DNA of 64,000 nt from Rhodopirellula sp. P2 (GCF_028768465.1 NZ_CP118225.1:62001-126000); one strand, 5' to 3'. Shown: positions 34,896 to 44,517, counted from the stretch's first letter. Program-made: numbers and translations. Notes: generated from the letters alone by a model not told the origin.

Positions 34896-35222
34896 TCAGT
34901 GTTTATCACTCCAGGACGGTAGCGGAGGTAAAAGAAAATCGCTGATAGTTCGTGGTGGTGGATTTTCGCCGGACGGAGCGTCCACGGCTGTTGTGCTGTC
35001 TTCGTTCGGCAGAGACTCCGATTCGCTGCGCGTGAATCGATTGAAAAATGGCGGTAGCACGACGCACATGTATGCGTAGAACGCGATGGTGAGCAGACCG
35101 GTCGCGATGCGTTTCCAAGTCTGCAAACCCTCATTTGCGGGATGATGATACGCTCGCTTTTGTATCTTCCGTACAACTAGGTACAGAATGAACAGGCCGA
35201 GCAGAAGGTGATAGATCGTCAT
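34896..35222 (-). CDS. Small two-TM membrane protein
   Basis: 108 residues. TM1 is MTIYHLLLGLFILYLVV (at the start), TM2 is about 45-63 (ATGLLTIAFYAYMCVVLPPF). An acidic/Pro-rich tail follows (SESESLPNEDSTTAVDAPSG). It lies 68 bp after the TraG-like gene in the same direction and before the terminator at 34714-34742. It may be an accessory of the coupling protein; no family is recognised. Confidence 0.6.
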   Translation of the reverse strand: MTIYHLLLGLFILYLVVRKIQKRAYHHPANEGLQTWKRIATGLLTIAFYAYMCVVLPPFFNRFTRSESESLPNEDSTTAVDAPSGENPPPRTISDFLLPPLPSWSDKH

Positions 35223-35290
35223 ATCTGAAGCTCGCAACTCTTGTTGGTTTCTCTCATTTCACTCGAAACGGACGGCACCGGCGAGTGTCT

Positions 35291-38056
35291 TTAGGTTGCA
35301 TTCTCGTCGCGAGAATCATCTCCAGTCAGCTTCTGATGGATTTTTCGTAACGCTTCGTCCAAATTGGCGGGGTCGACGGTCAGATCGATCTCTGGGTGCG
35401 TTGTGGGTGTAATCGTATTCTCGTTCCCGCCGGGCCACGCTCCACCGATTGAAATAGTCTCGCCTTGATTTTCAGGCCATGCGGCTCGACTTCTCTTGAC
35501 GTGCTCTCGCATCGAGACTGGCCACTCGGTAACCATCGGAAATGCTCCACAGTACTGCGAATAGCCTGAGTTTCGCTCAAAGATCGCAATGCTCTTGTTA
35601 ATGTCGCGATTGATGTCGCGAATGTCCTCCGGCTCCAGTCTGGGTCCCACATGTTCCGAAATGTCGATTCGCATGACCCCATCTGGATCGGTGCAGGCGT
35701 ACCTCGAACTAACAATTCCCGCATCGATTCGTTTCTTGAACTGTTTCCATTTCCGCGAATAGTAGGTCGTCGTCCCAGAGATATCCGAAATATACTTCTG
35801 CGATGCGGGGTCACGCGCCGCGTGGTAGCGTTTGATACAAGTCGAGTTCAGCACCTGCTGCGTTAAATCCACGCCGCCGGGTAGCTTCAGTTGGCTTAGC
35901 GATTGGTGCGCAAAAGTGAACGCGATTCCCGCGTCACGGGCTTGCTGAAGCACAGTCTCGATGTTTTTCGCGACGAGGCATTGAGCTTCGTCCGCGATAA
36001 ATTGGATGCGTGGCTTCTCGTTTGTCCGGTCACGGTACTTGATCGCCGCGGCATTAGCAGCGAACAGTGCAAGTCGCGCCAGCTCGCCAACAGACGCAAC
36101 GTCAAGCGAGCCAACCAAGTAGAAGTACAGAACCTGCTTTTCTTCGATGGCTTCCGGCATCGAAATCGCATGCTCGATGGCCGTTTCGTTCGGATCGCGC
36201 GATGGAGTGAGACTGAGTTGCTCGAAGTCACATAGCGATTGAACGATCATGGAAAGATGCTTTGCTGCTTCGTACTGCCGGCTATTGGCCGCCAACTCCT
36301 TGAGGACGTCGTCCAAGTCCCAGAATGATTCAATCTTTCCCTCGCGGCGAAAGCGTCGGCCACCACCAATTCCACGCCGGCTCTGCTCGTCCGGCATGGT
36401 GGCGAGATAGGCATCCCGCAGGAGCGTTCGCACTTCCTTTCCGAAGTAGGCTCTGGCGTAGTCGTCACCGTGGTACAGGTTCAACGATTGTAGAATGACT
36501 CCAAGAATCTCTGGAAGCGTGAATTGGGGATCGTTGAGGTGCGCCAACGGATTGAACAGATAGGTCGAGCGTCCTGGTTTGTTGGTAAACCATTTGAAAG
36601 TTCGTCCCGCTCGCTCCGCTTCCATTCTCGCAGTTTCAAACAGAGCGCGATCTCCTTTGCAATCGATGATGATGGATGGCCCATCACCGCGTCTAATCGC
36701 TTGAATCACGTCTGTTGTTAGCGACAGGGCCGTCTTACCGACACCAGTTGGGCCCAGTACGTGTTGGTGCTCGAATTGCAAGTCAGTGTCCGCGAGAATC
36801 GGATACTTTCCCGTTGCGTGAATTCCTACAATGTTGTGCCGTCGCTCGATTGAATTTCGACTGTTTTGTACGCGCTGGATGTAGCCATCCAATTCGCTCC
36901 AGTCTCGGTGGTGTTCGACAGCGCCAACACGATTGAGCGCGCGATGATGAGCAACGATCGTGGGTGCGGCTGCAACGAAGCTGCCGAGGATCAGAATTGC
37001 GGGGCCGCCAATCGCGGGTAGGACCAACGTGAAACCAAGAAGTCCGACGATCGCGTTGAGGGTCACGGGCGAATGAGAGGAAAACGCCGAAAACGCGAGT
37101 GCCGAATACACCGACACTATCGTTGCAGTGATGACCGAAATCATCAGCCGGCGTGTAACTCGACTTCCCAGTGGACTGTGAAATACCCAAGCCGGCGTAG
37201 GACCTGAGCCTCCGTACTCGTAAGCGCCGCCAACCGCGATAAGGAATGCCTTGGGGGAATCTGGCATCAGCACGCAATAGGCAGTGGATACGGCAGATAG
37301 TCCCACCAGCGACGCAAGGAATACGAGGATTCCATTCCGGTTCCCGAAGTCGGCGTGATTCATCTTTGAAGCTACGGATACCGCACACAGCAGGACGACT
37401 ACGACCGTCAGGAAGCCGAGCGGATACATCTTGCGCAGTTTCAGAATCAGAGAGAACGCGGCACGTGCCGTTGCCGTCTCGCACTGGTTTGACGGCAACT
37501 TGTCGCTGAACCCGGTCCACCGCGCTCGCCAATCCTGTCGCCAGCTTGTCATCGTTTTCCGATCGACGAGCGGGTTGGCGCTGGCCCAGTGCAGGTGGTG
37601 GGTTGCGATGCGATCTGCAAAGAATGAGATGCAAAGTGTGCCAACAACAAACGTGGCAACCGTTGCCTCGCCTGCCGAATTAACCAATGCGACGAATGCC
37701 AGGAAGCCCCAAATCAAGAACGCTCCGGCGGCCGAGGCGAGACGATCCTGCCAACGCCGGTATTCTGGATCAACCGGGAAGCAGAAAACAGTTGCGGCGA
37801 CAATCACGACAAACGTCGTTGACGCGGTACCCAAGAACGCCGACGCGATTCCAAGTTTCAATGTGAATTGAACTGCGACCGTTGCTACGGAAGCGATCAA
37901 CATCATTCGGGCACATTGAAAGAAGCCGGACACTCCACGATGTTGCGGAAGGCGATAGTTCATATCGCACGTGAACGGCGGAATATTCGCCCAATCCAAT
38001 ACGTCGTATTTGTCCTTGGAGTTGTGCCAAGTTGGCTCGATGTCGCGGTAAGGCAT
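35291..38056 (-). CDS. TraG/VirD4-like type IV coupling ATPase
   Basis: 921 residues. About seven hydrophobic segments fill residues 50-370, far more than the two of classical VirD4. The motor domain follows: HVLGPTGVGKTALS (Walker A, 433-446), IIIDCKGDRALFE, WFTNKPGRSTYLFNPL, and IQFIADEAQCLV (Walker B) with a TraG-type sensor region DAGIAFTFAHQSLSQL. It would feed DNA-protein substrate to a transfer channel. No relaxase or channel genes are seen in the window. It lies 4 bp after the winged-helix gene 38061-38825 and is probably in one operon with 39883-34896. Confidence 0.85.
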   Translation of the reverse strand: MPYRDIEPTWHNSKDKYDVLDWANIPPFTCDMNYRLPQHRGVSGFFQCARMMLIASVATVAVQFTLKLGIASAFLGTASTTFVVIVAATVFCFPVDPEYRRWQDRLASAAGAFLIWGFLAFVALVNSAGEATVATFVVGTLCISFFADRIATHHLHWASANPLVDRKTMTSWRQDWRARWTGFSDKLPSNQCETATARAAFSLILKLRKMYPLGFLTVVVVLLCAVSVASKMNHADFGNRNGILVFLASLVGLSAVSTAYCVLMPDSPKAFLIAVGGAYEYGGSGPTPAWVFHSPLGSRVTRRLMISVITATIVSVYSALAFSAFSSHSPVTLNAIVGLLGFTLVLPAIGGPAILILGSFVAAAPTIVAHHRALNRVGAVEHHRDWSELDGYIQRVQNSRNSIERRHNIVGIHATGKYPILADTDLQFEHQHVLGPTGVGKTALSLTTDVIQAIRRGDGPSIIIDCKGDRALFETARMEAERAGRTFKWFTNKPGRSTYLFNPLAHLNDPQFTLPEILGVILQSLNLYHGDDYARAYFGKEVRTLLRDAYLATMPDEQSRRGIGGGRRFRREGKIESFWDLDDVLKELAANSRQYEAAKHLSMIVQSLCDFEQLSLTPSRDPNETAIEHAISMPEAIEEKQVLYFYLVGSLDVASVGELARLALFAANAAAIKYRDRTNEKPRIQFIADEAQCLVAKNIETVLQQARDAGIAFTFAHQSLSQLKLPGGVDLTQQVLNSTCIKRYHAARDPASQKYISDISGTTTYYSRKWKQFKKRIDAGIVSSRYACTDPDGVMRIDISEHVGPRLEPEDIRDINRDINKSIAIFERNSGYSQYCGAFPMVTEWPVSMREHVKRSRAAWPENQGETISIGGAWPGGNENTITPTTHPEIDLTVDPANLDEALRKIHQKLTGDDSRDENAT

Positions 38057-38060
38057 GGTC

Positions 38061-38825
38061 CTATCTTGGTTCGGGAATCAATGTGTCGAGACCGGGGACG
38101 ACGAGGACTCGCACGGCGATGCTTTCCGTACCAGCCGGTTGTAGCCCGATCGACTGGAGCGGCCGCGACAATTGCTGTTGAAACGTCAGCCGCAACTTCG
38201 TGTCGATTTCGACGGCTTTAGATTCGTTGAACGTCAAGACGGTGAAGACGAACCGATCGTGGCGCAGGAAGTCATCGAACCATCGACGTTCTAAAAACCG
38301 CCGCATGACGGTGGAGCTCTGACGCACGAGTCGACGAACGTCAGTTCTGAGGTCGGTGACGAAGTAGCCAAGTCGAACGGTCTGTCCGACCTGCTCTGTA
38401 TGAAACCGCTTCTTGGGCAGTCGCTCACGAATGTTCGGAAACTGCTCGGGAAATTCCTTGGGGTCAAGCAAAGATCGTCCACCGGCCAAATCAGCCGAGA
38501 TGAACCAAGTCGTCGCATACCGTTCGGCGACCGCTTGCATTCCGAGCTTCCGCGACGCATCACGCGACACTCCGATCTGCCGACAACCTCGGGAAGTGAG
38601 TCGGTAGTACACTCGTTTCGCGTCGAGCTTCTCGGGACGGAGAAACCGATACTCGGGAGGGTGTCCGTAAAGCCTTCGCAATGTTGACTGGACCGCTGCG
38701 GGCTTCTGCCCGGCGAAACGCTGAGCCTGCAACAGCTCGGGTACAACCATGCCATACTTCGCTGCATCCCGGAGTATTCCGTAGTCACGTCGCGTCAGTC
38801 GGATCGAGGATTTGTTCTTGGTCAT
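38061..38825 (-). CDS. Winged-helix protein, replication-relaxation-like
   Basis: 254 residues. The N-terminal 100 residues (RLTRRDYGILRDAAKYGMVV; LQAQRFAGQKPAAVQSTLRR; YYRLTSRGCRQIG) form a winged helix like the replication-relaxation family (PF13814) of plasmid proteins. The C-terminal part is a small alpha/beta domain resembling a nuclease-like fold in such proteins, but no active site is evident (RWFDDFLRHDRFVFTVLTF). It lies 2 bp after the related gene 38828-39454 and 4 bp before traG-like. Probably a DNA-binding factor for transfer. Confidence 0.65.
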   Translation of the reverse strand: MTKNKSSIRLTRRDYGILRDAAKYGMVVPELLQAQRFAGQKPAAVQSTLRRLYGHPPEYRFLRPEKLDAKRVYYRLTSRGCRQIGVSRDASRKLGMQAVAERYATTWFISADLAGGRSLLDPKEFPEQFPNIRERLPKKRFHTEQVGQTVRLGYFVTDLRTDVRRLVRQSSTVMRRFLERRWFDDFLRHDRFVFTVLTFNESKAVEIDTKLRLTFQQQLSRPLQSIGLQPAGTESIAVRVLVVPGLDTLIPEPR

Positions 38826-38827
38826 GT

Positions 38828-39454
38828 CTACCGCCACTCGTAAGCGACTCCCCGATTCGACCAAAACTGATGAAAGTCACGTAGACGAGCGGCCGAATAG
38901 TCTCCGACCAGTTCGATTGCCAACTGAGGTTTCTCAGACTCAGACATCAAGAACGCGTCGGCGATTTTTTCAGTCGTCGTTCTTGCGATATCGCGGCGGT
39001 AAATATCTTCGCTAATCCACTGACTCGCCGCGTGCTCAGCAGTGCGTCGAAGGTGGAAATAGATCGACGCGACGCCCAAGTCGTGAGATACTTGCCAAGG
39101 TTGGCGCAGCTTCCCTCCGATGCCTCCGACCAAGGCCGCCGCTCGTTCGGTCGCCCACACAACTGTCTGACTCTTTCGTTGTGATTGGCTCAAACGGCGT
39201 CTGCCCAAGTACGCGATGGAGCCGCTGTCGGGTGCTGATTGACCTGGCTGCCATTGCACGAATGGTTCGTCGCCGGCATCGATGACGGCGATGGTGAATC
39301 TTGCTGAGGCAAGCAGCCTTCGGCTCACCAACATTCGGACCATTCGCTCATTCCAACCTGCATCAGCCATCGACAATTGCTGTTGTGATGCAACGCGAAG
39401 TTTGCTTGTCAGTACTGAGAGCAAGTCCATTTCGGGTTTCCGGCACACTGCCAC
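38828..39454 (-). CDS. Winged-helix protein, second copy in tandem
   Basis: About 208 residues from a GTG start directly after the preceding stop; GGTGAG lies 9 bases ahead. An ATG at 39430 is an alternative. The start LLSVLTSKLRVASQQQLSMA and GWNERMVRMLVSRRLLASAR give an HTH; the C-terminus (PQLAIELVGDYSAARLRDFHQFWSNRGVAYEWR) resembles the end of replication-relaxation-like proteins. It shares layout with the next gene, so a heterodimer is possible. Confidence 0.65.
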   Translation of the reverse strand: MAVCRKPEMDLLSVLTSKLRVASQQQLSMADAGWNERMVRMLVSRRLLASARFTIAVIDAGDEPFVQWQPGQSAPDSGSIAYLGRRRLSQSQRKSQTVVWATERAAALVGGIGGKLRQPWQVSHDLGVASIYFHLRRTAEHAASQWISEDIYRRDIARTTTEKIADAFLMSESEKPQLAIELVGDYSAARLRDFHQFWSNRGVAYEWR

Positions 39455-39883
39455 TTACTCACCGCAGGATGCTTGATCAGACGGACGCTTTCGGCTGCGT
39501 CGACGCGTCGCCGGCTTGACCGCCGTTTCTTCGGGCTTTTCCTTGTCGTCGCGCCCATCCGCCAGCAACCCGGTCGATGAGGCCGCACCGCCGACCGATT
39601 CCAGTGCTTGTGTGATCGAGCCACCTGGTGCATCCATGCTCATCATCGCGGCCCGTTGGCGAAGGAGCGCCGCAAGATTAGGGTTGCCCTCCGCCTCGTA
39701 ACGTTTTGCTTGCTGCTCGAGTCGCTCAAGATTCGCCACGTCTTGAAGAATCGTGTCGGCTTCAACATCAGACGCCACGCTCCGCCAAAGGAAGGCTTGC
39801 ATCCGTTGTTTCAACACGTCGCGGAAGGTTTCTAGCACAGTCACGGGTCGCTCCGGGGTACACTGGGTGGAATGAGTGGCCAT
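39455..39883 (-). CDS. Hypothetical protein at the head of the transfer operon
   Basis: 142 residues. A coiled-coil-like stretch (ILQDVANLERLEQQAKRYEAEGNPNLAALLRQRAA) is followed by a basic tail (KPATRRRSRKRPSDQ). No family is recognised. Its start (39883) is 76 bp before the divergent pseudokinase start (39959), so a shared regulatory region lies between 39884 and 39958. The basic tail may bind DNA. Confidence 0.65.
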   Translation of the reverse strand: MATHSTQCTPERPVTVLETFRDVLKQRMQAFLWRSVASDVEADTILQDVANLERLEQQAKRYEAEGNPNLAALLRQRAAMMSMDAPGGSITQALESVGGAASSTGLLADGRDDKEKPEETAVKPATRRRSRKRPSDQASCGE

Positions 39884-39958
39884 GATCTTGCCAAAACTCG
39901 TTTGCGCTCAGGAGTGTTAGATGGGTGCATTCTCGACACGCAGCCGGAGGGACCATCG

Positions 39959-41056
39959 ATGGTGATACGAGATCAGAATTCTGACGATTCGATGCCGACA
40001 CTCGACGGCACTGTGCGACTCAACCCGCACGTCATGAAACGGCTATTGCTCGGTCGCGGATGGACCCTTCGCGACTACTGCAAGCACACCGAAACGCAGA
40101 TGCGAACAGCAAAAAAGGTCTTTCGGAACGAATCGGTGCAAATATCGACGGCGCGATTCGTTGCCGATGTGTTTGATGTGGCGATGCTAGACATCGTCGA
40201 TGTTGACGAATACACGCCGAAAGCAATCGCCTCTGGCTCGAAAGCTGAGCTAGGCACGGGTGAATGGATTGTCGGAAAGGCACTATCTCCGGTAGTGACA
40301 ATCGCCAACGGTTTGCAGTATCGCGTCTTTGCAATGAATCATGCATTTGAGCCGAACCGCCGTGGTCGCGGGAAGCGTTACGAATTTCATGAGCGAAGCG
40401 ATGAGGACAAGGAACGAACGAGGCACGCTATGTCGCGACACCTCTCAGTTTGCGAACGGCTCGCACCAAATTCACATTTCCCGACATGCTATTCGACGTT
40501 TCCAGATCAAGACCGCGACACTTGGTGGGTGATTGACCAATGGATCAATGGCCTGGACTTGGACGATCGGCTGGGCCACGGTCCTCTGGACTCAGCCAAC
40601 CTGAATGACATCGGCAAGCAGCTTGCTGAAGCGATCGTAGCCGCGCACAAAGCGGACGTCATTTTGCGAGAGCTCAGCCCAAATTCGATCGTGCTCAAGG
40701 ACGACGCCAATGATCTTGTCCTCACCGATTTTGAGTTGGCAAAGCTGACCGAAGACTATCCGACTGTTTCTGCGGACGAGTGGCCCGAGAGTGCGTATCG
40801 CGCCCCAGAAGTTGGCGCAGGCGAGATCGATGGTACTGTTGATGTGTATTCCTGGGGACGAATCATGACCCAATCAACGCTTGGAAGCCTACCCGAACGC
40901 GGTGCAGAATTGAGCAAGCTCAAGTTTTGGACAGGATCGAAAGATTGGGTTGAACTACTTGCCTCTTGCACGCAACTTCAGCGAACGAAACGCCCACAGC
41001 AAATGACGGCCATCCTTGAAACGGTTGTTTCGCTACGGGAGGCAATGGACAGTTGA
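39959..41056 (+). CDS. HTH-fused protein kinase-like protein, probably a pseudokinase
   Basis: 365 residues. An N-terminal XRE-like HTH (VMKRLLLGRGWTLRDYCKHT; then TARFVADVFDV) is joined to a kinase fold: hinge WWVIDQWINGLDLDDRL, HRD region ILRELSPNSIVL and DFG region LVLTDFELAKL, then YRAPEV and DVYSWGRIM. His and Asp of HRD are Leu and Glu, and the DFG Gly is Glu, so normal catalysis is unlikely. GGAGG lies 8 bases before ATG 39959, which decides the start. It overlaps the next gene by 4 bp (TTGA). Confidence 0.78.
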   Translation: MVIRDQNSDDSMPTLDGTVRLNPHVMKRLLLGRGWTLRDYCKHTETQMRTAKKVFRNESVQISTARFVADVFDVAMLDIVDVDEYTPKAIASGSKAELGTGEWIVGKALSPVVTIANGLQYRVFAMNHAFEPNRRGRGKRYEFHERSDEDKERTRHAMSRHLSVCERLAPNSHFPTCYSTFPDQDRDTWWVIDQWINGLDLDDRLGHGPLDSANLNDIGKQLAEAIVAAHKADVILRELSPNSIVLKDDANDLVLTDFELAKLTEDYPTVSADEWPESAYRAPEVGAGEIDGTVDVYSWGRIMTQSTLGSLPERGAELSKLKFWTGSKDWVELLASCTQLQRTKRPQQMTAILETVVSLREAMDS

Positions 41057-42060
41057 ACCAGACACAATATGCCGCATCGAGTCCGTCACTGAGCGTCCAC
41101 GAGTTGTCACAGTATCAATACTGTCCCCGTGCCGGTCTGTTGGCGCATGAAGCTCCTTTTGATGAAGCTGGCGAAGACTGGCCGAAAATTCGGTTGAGCT
41201 ATCTGCCTAAGTACAACCTGGCGGAGATTGAACGCTGGATTTCGGTCGTGACCATCGTGCTCGTCGGTGTTATCGTCGCGACGGGGGTCGCTCTTGGCTG
41301 GGTGTTGTTGGCGACGCTGCTCGCAAAGCCTGATGCGGTTGGCTTCGGTTGGTGGGCATTCGGCTCAGCCTTTCTGGCAAGTCTTGGTGTTCTATACCTG
41401 ATCGTGATGCTTGTACGCCGTCGGCGTGAGGCGTTGGGAACCAAGCCACGCGAGCCGGAATTCACAAGCGAAGAGCCGGTGTCGATTCATTGGTGGGAAC
41501 TGCGGGCCGCGGGATATCAGCCGCGAAGCCCGCCTAAGTTCGACGATGAAGAACTATTGAACCTCCACGGCAAGCCATGGGTTGTGCTAGTGCGTGGCGA
41601 CCACTGGATTCCAGTTTTACGGATGCGAGGTGAATCTGAAACCATTCATGCCAATCATATGTTGAGAATTGCCGGGTATCGCTATCTGATTGAAGTCAAT
41701 ACACACTACGAAACGCCATATGGCTTGGTACTCTTGCCAAATAGTCTTAAGGCGAAAGCCGTTCCGGCCAGTGCTTTGAATCAAGAGGAGTTGAGAACCG
41801 TGATCGCGGACTTTAGGCAGCTCATTGATAGTCGCCGGGCACCAGAGCCTCCGACTCGGCAATCGCTCTGTGATAAGTGCTTCTTTGGATTGCCGCACCG
41901 CTACGTCATGAATCGGTCGGAAACCTATTCGGAAGGACAGCCGCTGCCGCCGTTAACCGTAAAGGTCGCCGGTAAGTATTGGCACTCGAAGTGTGGTGAT
42001 CGATTTCGCTGGCACACACCACCGACGCGTAAGTTTGCAGACCTTGCTGAGCCGTCATGA
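41053..42060 (+). CDS. Membrane protein with Cas4-like Fe-S features, catalytic residues absent
   Basis: 335 residues from a TTG start overlapping the preceding stop. The N-terminus (LSVHELSQYQYCPRAGLLAHE) matches the first Cys motif of Cas4/RecB-type nucleases. Two TMs follow (about 64-86 and 96-115). Then GKPWVVLVRGDHWIPVLRMRG and AGYRYLIEV...YGLVLLP resemble the RecB core, and CDKCFFGLPHRY resembles the C-terminal Fe-S cysteines. The expected D and ExK residues are replaced (PW, and LRM), so it is probably not a nuclease. The tail overlaps the convergent kinase by 6 bp. A membrane-bound Fe-S or nucleic-acid binder is an inference. Confidence 0.6.
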   Translation: MNQTQYAASSPSLSVHELSQYQYCPRAGLLAHEAPFDEAGEDWPKIRLSYLPKYNLAEIERWISVVTIVLVGVIVATGVALGWVLLATLLAKPDAVGFGWWAFGSAFLASLGVLYLIVMLVRRRREALGTKPREPEFTSEEPVSIHWWELRAAGYQPRSPPKFDDEELLNLHGKPWVVLVRGDHWIPVLRMRGESETIHANHMLRIAGYRYLIEVNTHYETPYGLVLLPNSLKAKAVPASALNQEELRTVIADFRQLIDSRRAPEPPTRQSLCDKCFFGLPHRYVMNRSETYSEGQPLPPLTVKVAGKYWHSKCGDRFRWHTPPTRKFADLAEPS

Positions 42061-43068
42061 TGGGCGTTCTTTGCGTTCGAAAAAAACGACGCACCTATCA
42101 GCAACGTCTGCAATCGTCGACTCAAAACGCGAAGCGGATTCGGCTTGTCGCAGTACCTGCGTGACATGGTCGATGGCGTCGCGCCATGCGTTTGATGTTG
42201 CGAACCGACCATCCGGATCGAGCGATAGGCCTTCTCGCACCACATCGTCAATGACTCGCCACGCTCGCCTGGGAAGTTGTCGGCGTTGATTCGACTTCGC
42301 GCTCGGTGCTTCGTAAGCACGCTCGAATCCTTTTTTGTATTCGGCCCATCCCGCTCTACCGCCCATTCCTTGAAACGGCAGTTCACCCGTCAGCATTTCG
42401 AAGAGAACGATCGACAACGAAAACTGATCCGATCGAACGGTGACCTGCTGATTCGATTGTAATTCTGGGGCGGCATATCCGACCGTGTTCCCGTCGCCAG
42501 TTGCACGACGTTTCGCGGCCGTTTCGTCCCATGCGCTTCCAAAGTCAATTGCTCGCAGTCGCTTGGGCTGAGATTGCAAGACTAAGTTCGCTGGCTTGAT
42601 GTCGCCGTGGACGCAATTCGCGAAATCATGGAACTGACACAAGCTGTGTGCAAAGCCGGCGAAAAGCGTCCAGCTCATGTGAGCCGTGGGCCAGTGGTTG
42701 CGTTGAGTGCGGGCGTGCCCCAAATGCTGGGCCAGTGATTCTCCGTGAATCCAGTCGGTGAGAACCCATGTGGAGTCGTTGCGTTTATCGACGTCGATGA
42801 TTTGCGTAAAACCCGGGAGTCGGTTCGCGCGGCGCAATACTCGAAGCTGCTGCTGTGTGTGTGCCGAATCTGGCAGAACGTGGATGACACGTAAGTCGTG
42901 TGACGCAGGATCGAAAACCTGCATCTTGCGTCGCCCTCGATTGCCCAAAGAGGCGGTCACCCAGTAGTGGCGACCACGCAAGCGAACCGTGTCTTGAACG
43001 TCATAGCTGCGGTTTCGACAACGAATGGTTTCGGGCGGACGACGCAAGACTCTTATCGGGGGAATCAA
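42055..43068 (-). CDS. Ser/Thr protein kinase, catalytic residues intact
   Basis: 337 residues. Gly-loop and Lys regions are diverged (TASLGNRGRRKMQVFD...LRVIHVL). The C-lobe is clear: HDFANCVHGDIKPANLVL (catalytic Asp), RAIDFGSAWDE (DFG), GYAAPELQ (APE-like), VRSDQFSLSIVLFEMLTGELPF. This is the eukaryote-type Hanks kinase family. There is no TM or sensor domain. The start appears to be a TTG at 43068, since no ATG gives the whole N-lobe. It is convergent with the Cas4-like gene and divergent from the coiled-coil gene at 43156, with 87 bp between starts. Confidence 0.85.
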   Translation of the reverse strand: MIPPIRVLRRPPETIRCRNRSYDVQDTVRLRGRHYWVTASLGNRGRRKMQVFDPASHDLRVIHVLPDSAHTQQQLRVLRRANRLPGFTQIIDVDKRNDSTWVLTDWIHGESLAQHLGHARTQRNHWPTAHMSWTLFAGFAHSLCQFHDFANCVHGDIKPANLVLQSQPKRLRAIDFGSAWDETAAKRRATGDGNTVGYAAPELQSNQQVTVRSDQFSLSIVLFEMLTGELPFQGMGGRAGWAEYKKGFERAYEAPSAKSNQRRQLPRRAWRVIDDVVREGLSLDPDGRFATSNAWRDAIDHVTQVLRQAESASRFESTIADVADRCVVFFERKERPS

Positions 43069-43155
43069 GAATTTGGAACAGGAATCGGGTTCGTCTAGAA
43101 TATCCCTATCTTAATCCCGATTCCATTTTCCCTTCTTTGCGAGTGTCCGCGCCCC

Positions 43156-44517
43156 GTGGCTGAGCATTTTCCTCCGGCTGACGACGATCAGCACGACATC
43201 AAGAGTCCCGACGCGGAATCGGAATCCCCTCCAGTCGACGGTCCGCGAGCTGTGTTTGCGGGTGTGGCCGCATTGACCGTTATGGGGATCGGGGCCTTTG
43301 CCATCCGCTTGATGCTGGAAACGACATCGCCGCCCAGTCGTGATGCAAGCGCGGCATCTGCGTCCCATGATCCATCCGATGAAACTTATGTGGAACGAGC
43401 AACGCCTGATGGAATTGTCGCAGTGAGGAAGCAACCTGTTTCGGATACGACGAAGGTGCGGCAAGAGGAACACTTGGCGATTCGCAGTTCATCAAACATG
43501 CGGATCGTCCTTCAACGCGACAAACTACTTGAATCCCTTGACCGACTGATACTTGAACACAACAACTGGGTCAAGTATTCACCCGAACTGATTGGTAGCG
43601 AAATGGGGCACCAAATTGCGTCAGATGAAGCACTTGTCGAACGATTCGCTGCAGTGATTGATCGCGACGTGCCGACGGAATCTGAACTGAACAGCTTTCG
43701 CGATCGATTCATCACGCTTTCCAAAGTAGTGGATTCCCTTGCGAGCGATGCCTCCTACGAGCCGTCGCGTGATTTTGATGAAGCGATCCGAGTTCTATCG
43801 GAGGAAGTGGAGACTGCTTTAACAGTTGTCGCATCGAGACGGGAAGATGCCAATGCGATTGGTCGGATGGCTTTGAGCCTCGAACCAGCAGAGCAAACCC
43901 TTTCCGACGCTATCGAGAAACTCAGACAACGGTGGATCGCTGCACGAATTGAAACGGTCGCGAATGCAGAGCGAACCGCCAACGCAGAGATGGTAGATCA
44001 ACTTGCAGCGAAGAAGATGGAGCAAACACGCCTCAAACGAGAGATTGACTTGGCGAGACTCGACAGTCAGAGTGCTGAGTTGATTGAGACGAAAGCCGAT
44101 CTGAAGCGAATTGCGGAAGATAAGGAAGCAGAGCGAAAACGAAGGGCACGCTTGGCCGTACTGGAGTCGGAATTTGATCGCGACCTTGGACAAATAACAT
44201 CACTGCTAAAGCCGTTCATCAGCCATGGTCGCACTCAGCCCGGATCGCGGGGTTGGCGATCAGATGCAACATATGGTCCGGTATCGCTCTCGAAGTTGAG
44301 GTCCGCCGGACTACTGGAGGATACAGTTGAATCGAGGCAGAATCTCTACTATTTGACTACCGGAAACCGCTACAACGATCGGGAACATGGTGCGTTCCCA
44401 CGTTACGTCGGGGGTGCTGGGGATTGGCAGCGGAAACATCCCACGATCGAGCGAGCCCAAGACTTGCTGCAAAAGTACGGCGAGTTGATGGTAGACAAGA
44501 ACATGCTGGCACCGTAG
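43156..44517 (+). CDS. Membrane protein with long coiled coil
   Basis: 453 residues from a GTG start. An acidic N-terminus is followed by one TM (about 33-55, FAGVAALTVMGIGAFAIRLML) and a large extracytoplasmic or cytoplasmic region with helices and a strong coiled coil at about 270-345 (MVDQLAAKKMEQTRLKREID; KADLKRIAEDKEAERKRRAR). The C-terminal 90 residues are globular (SRGWRSDATYGPVSLSKLRS, then YNDREHGAFPRYVG). No family is recognised. It is divergent from the kinase 42055-43068, so a shared promoter region is likely, and may be its substrate or effector. Confidence 0.65.
   Translation: MAEHFPPADDDQHDIKSPDAESESPPVDGPRAVFAGVAALTVMGIGAFAIRLMLETTSPPSRDASAASASHDPSDETYVERATPDGIVAVRKQPVSDTTKVRQEEHLAIRSSSNMRIVLQRDKLLESLDRLILEHNNWVKYSPELIGSEMGHQIASDEALVERFAAVIDRDVPTESELNSFRDRFITLSKVVDSLASDASYEPSRDFDEAIRVLSEEVETALTVVASRREDANAIGRMALSLEPAEQTLSDAIEKLRQRWIAARIETVANAERTANAEMVDQLAAKKMEQTRLKREIDLARLDSQSAELIETKADLKRIAEDKEAERKRRARLAVLESEFDRDLGQITSLLKPFISHGRTQPGSRGWRSDATYGPVSLSKLRSAGLLEDTVESRQNLYYLTTGNRYNDREHGAFPRYVGGAGDWQRKHPTIERAQDLLQKYGELMVDKNMLAP

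Noticed and set aside
34655-35176. 173-codon minus-strand frame overlapping the two-TM protein gene
   Set aside because: It spans the terminator hairpin at 34714-34742 and lacks membrane or domain character; the frame 34896-35222 is more protein-like.
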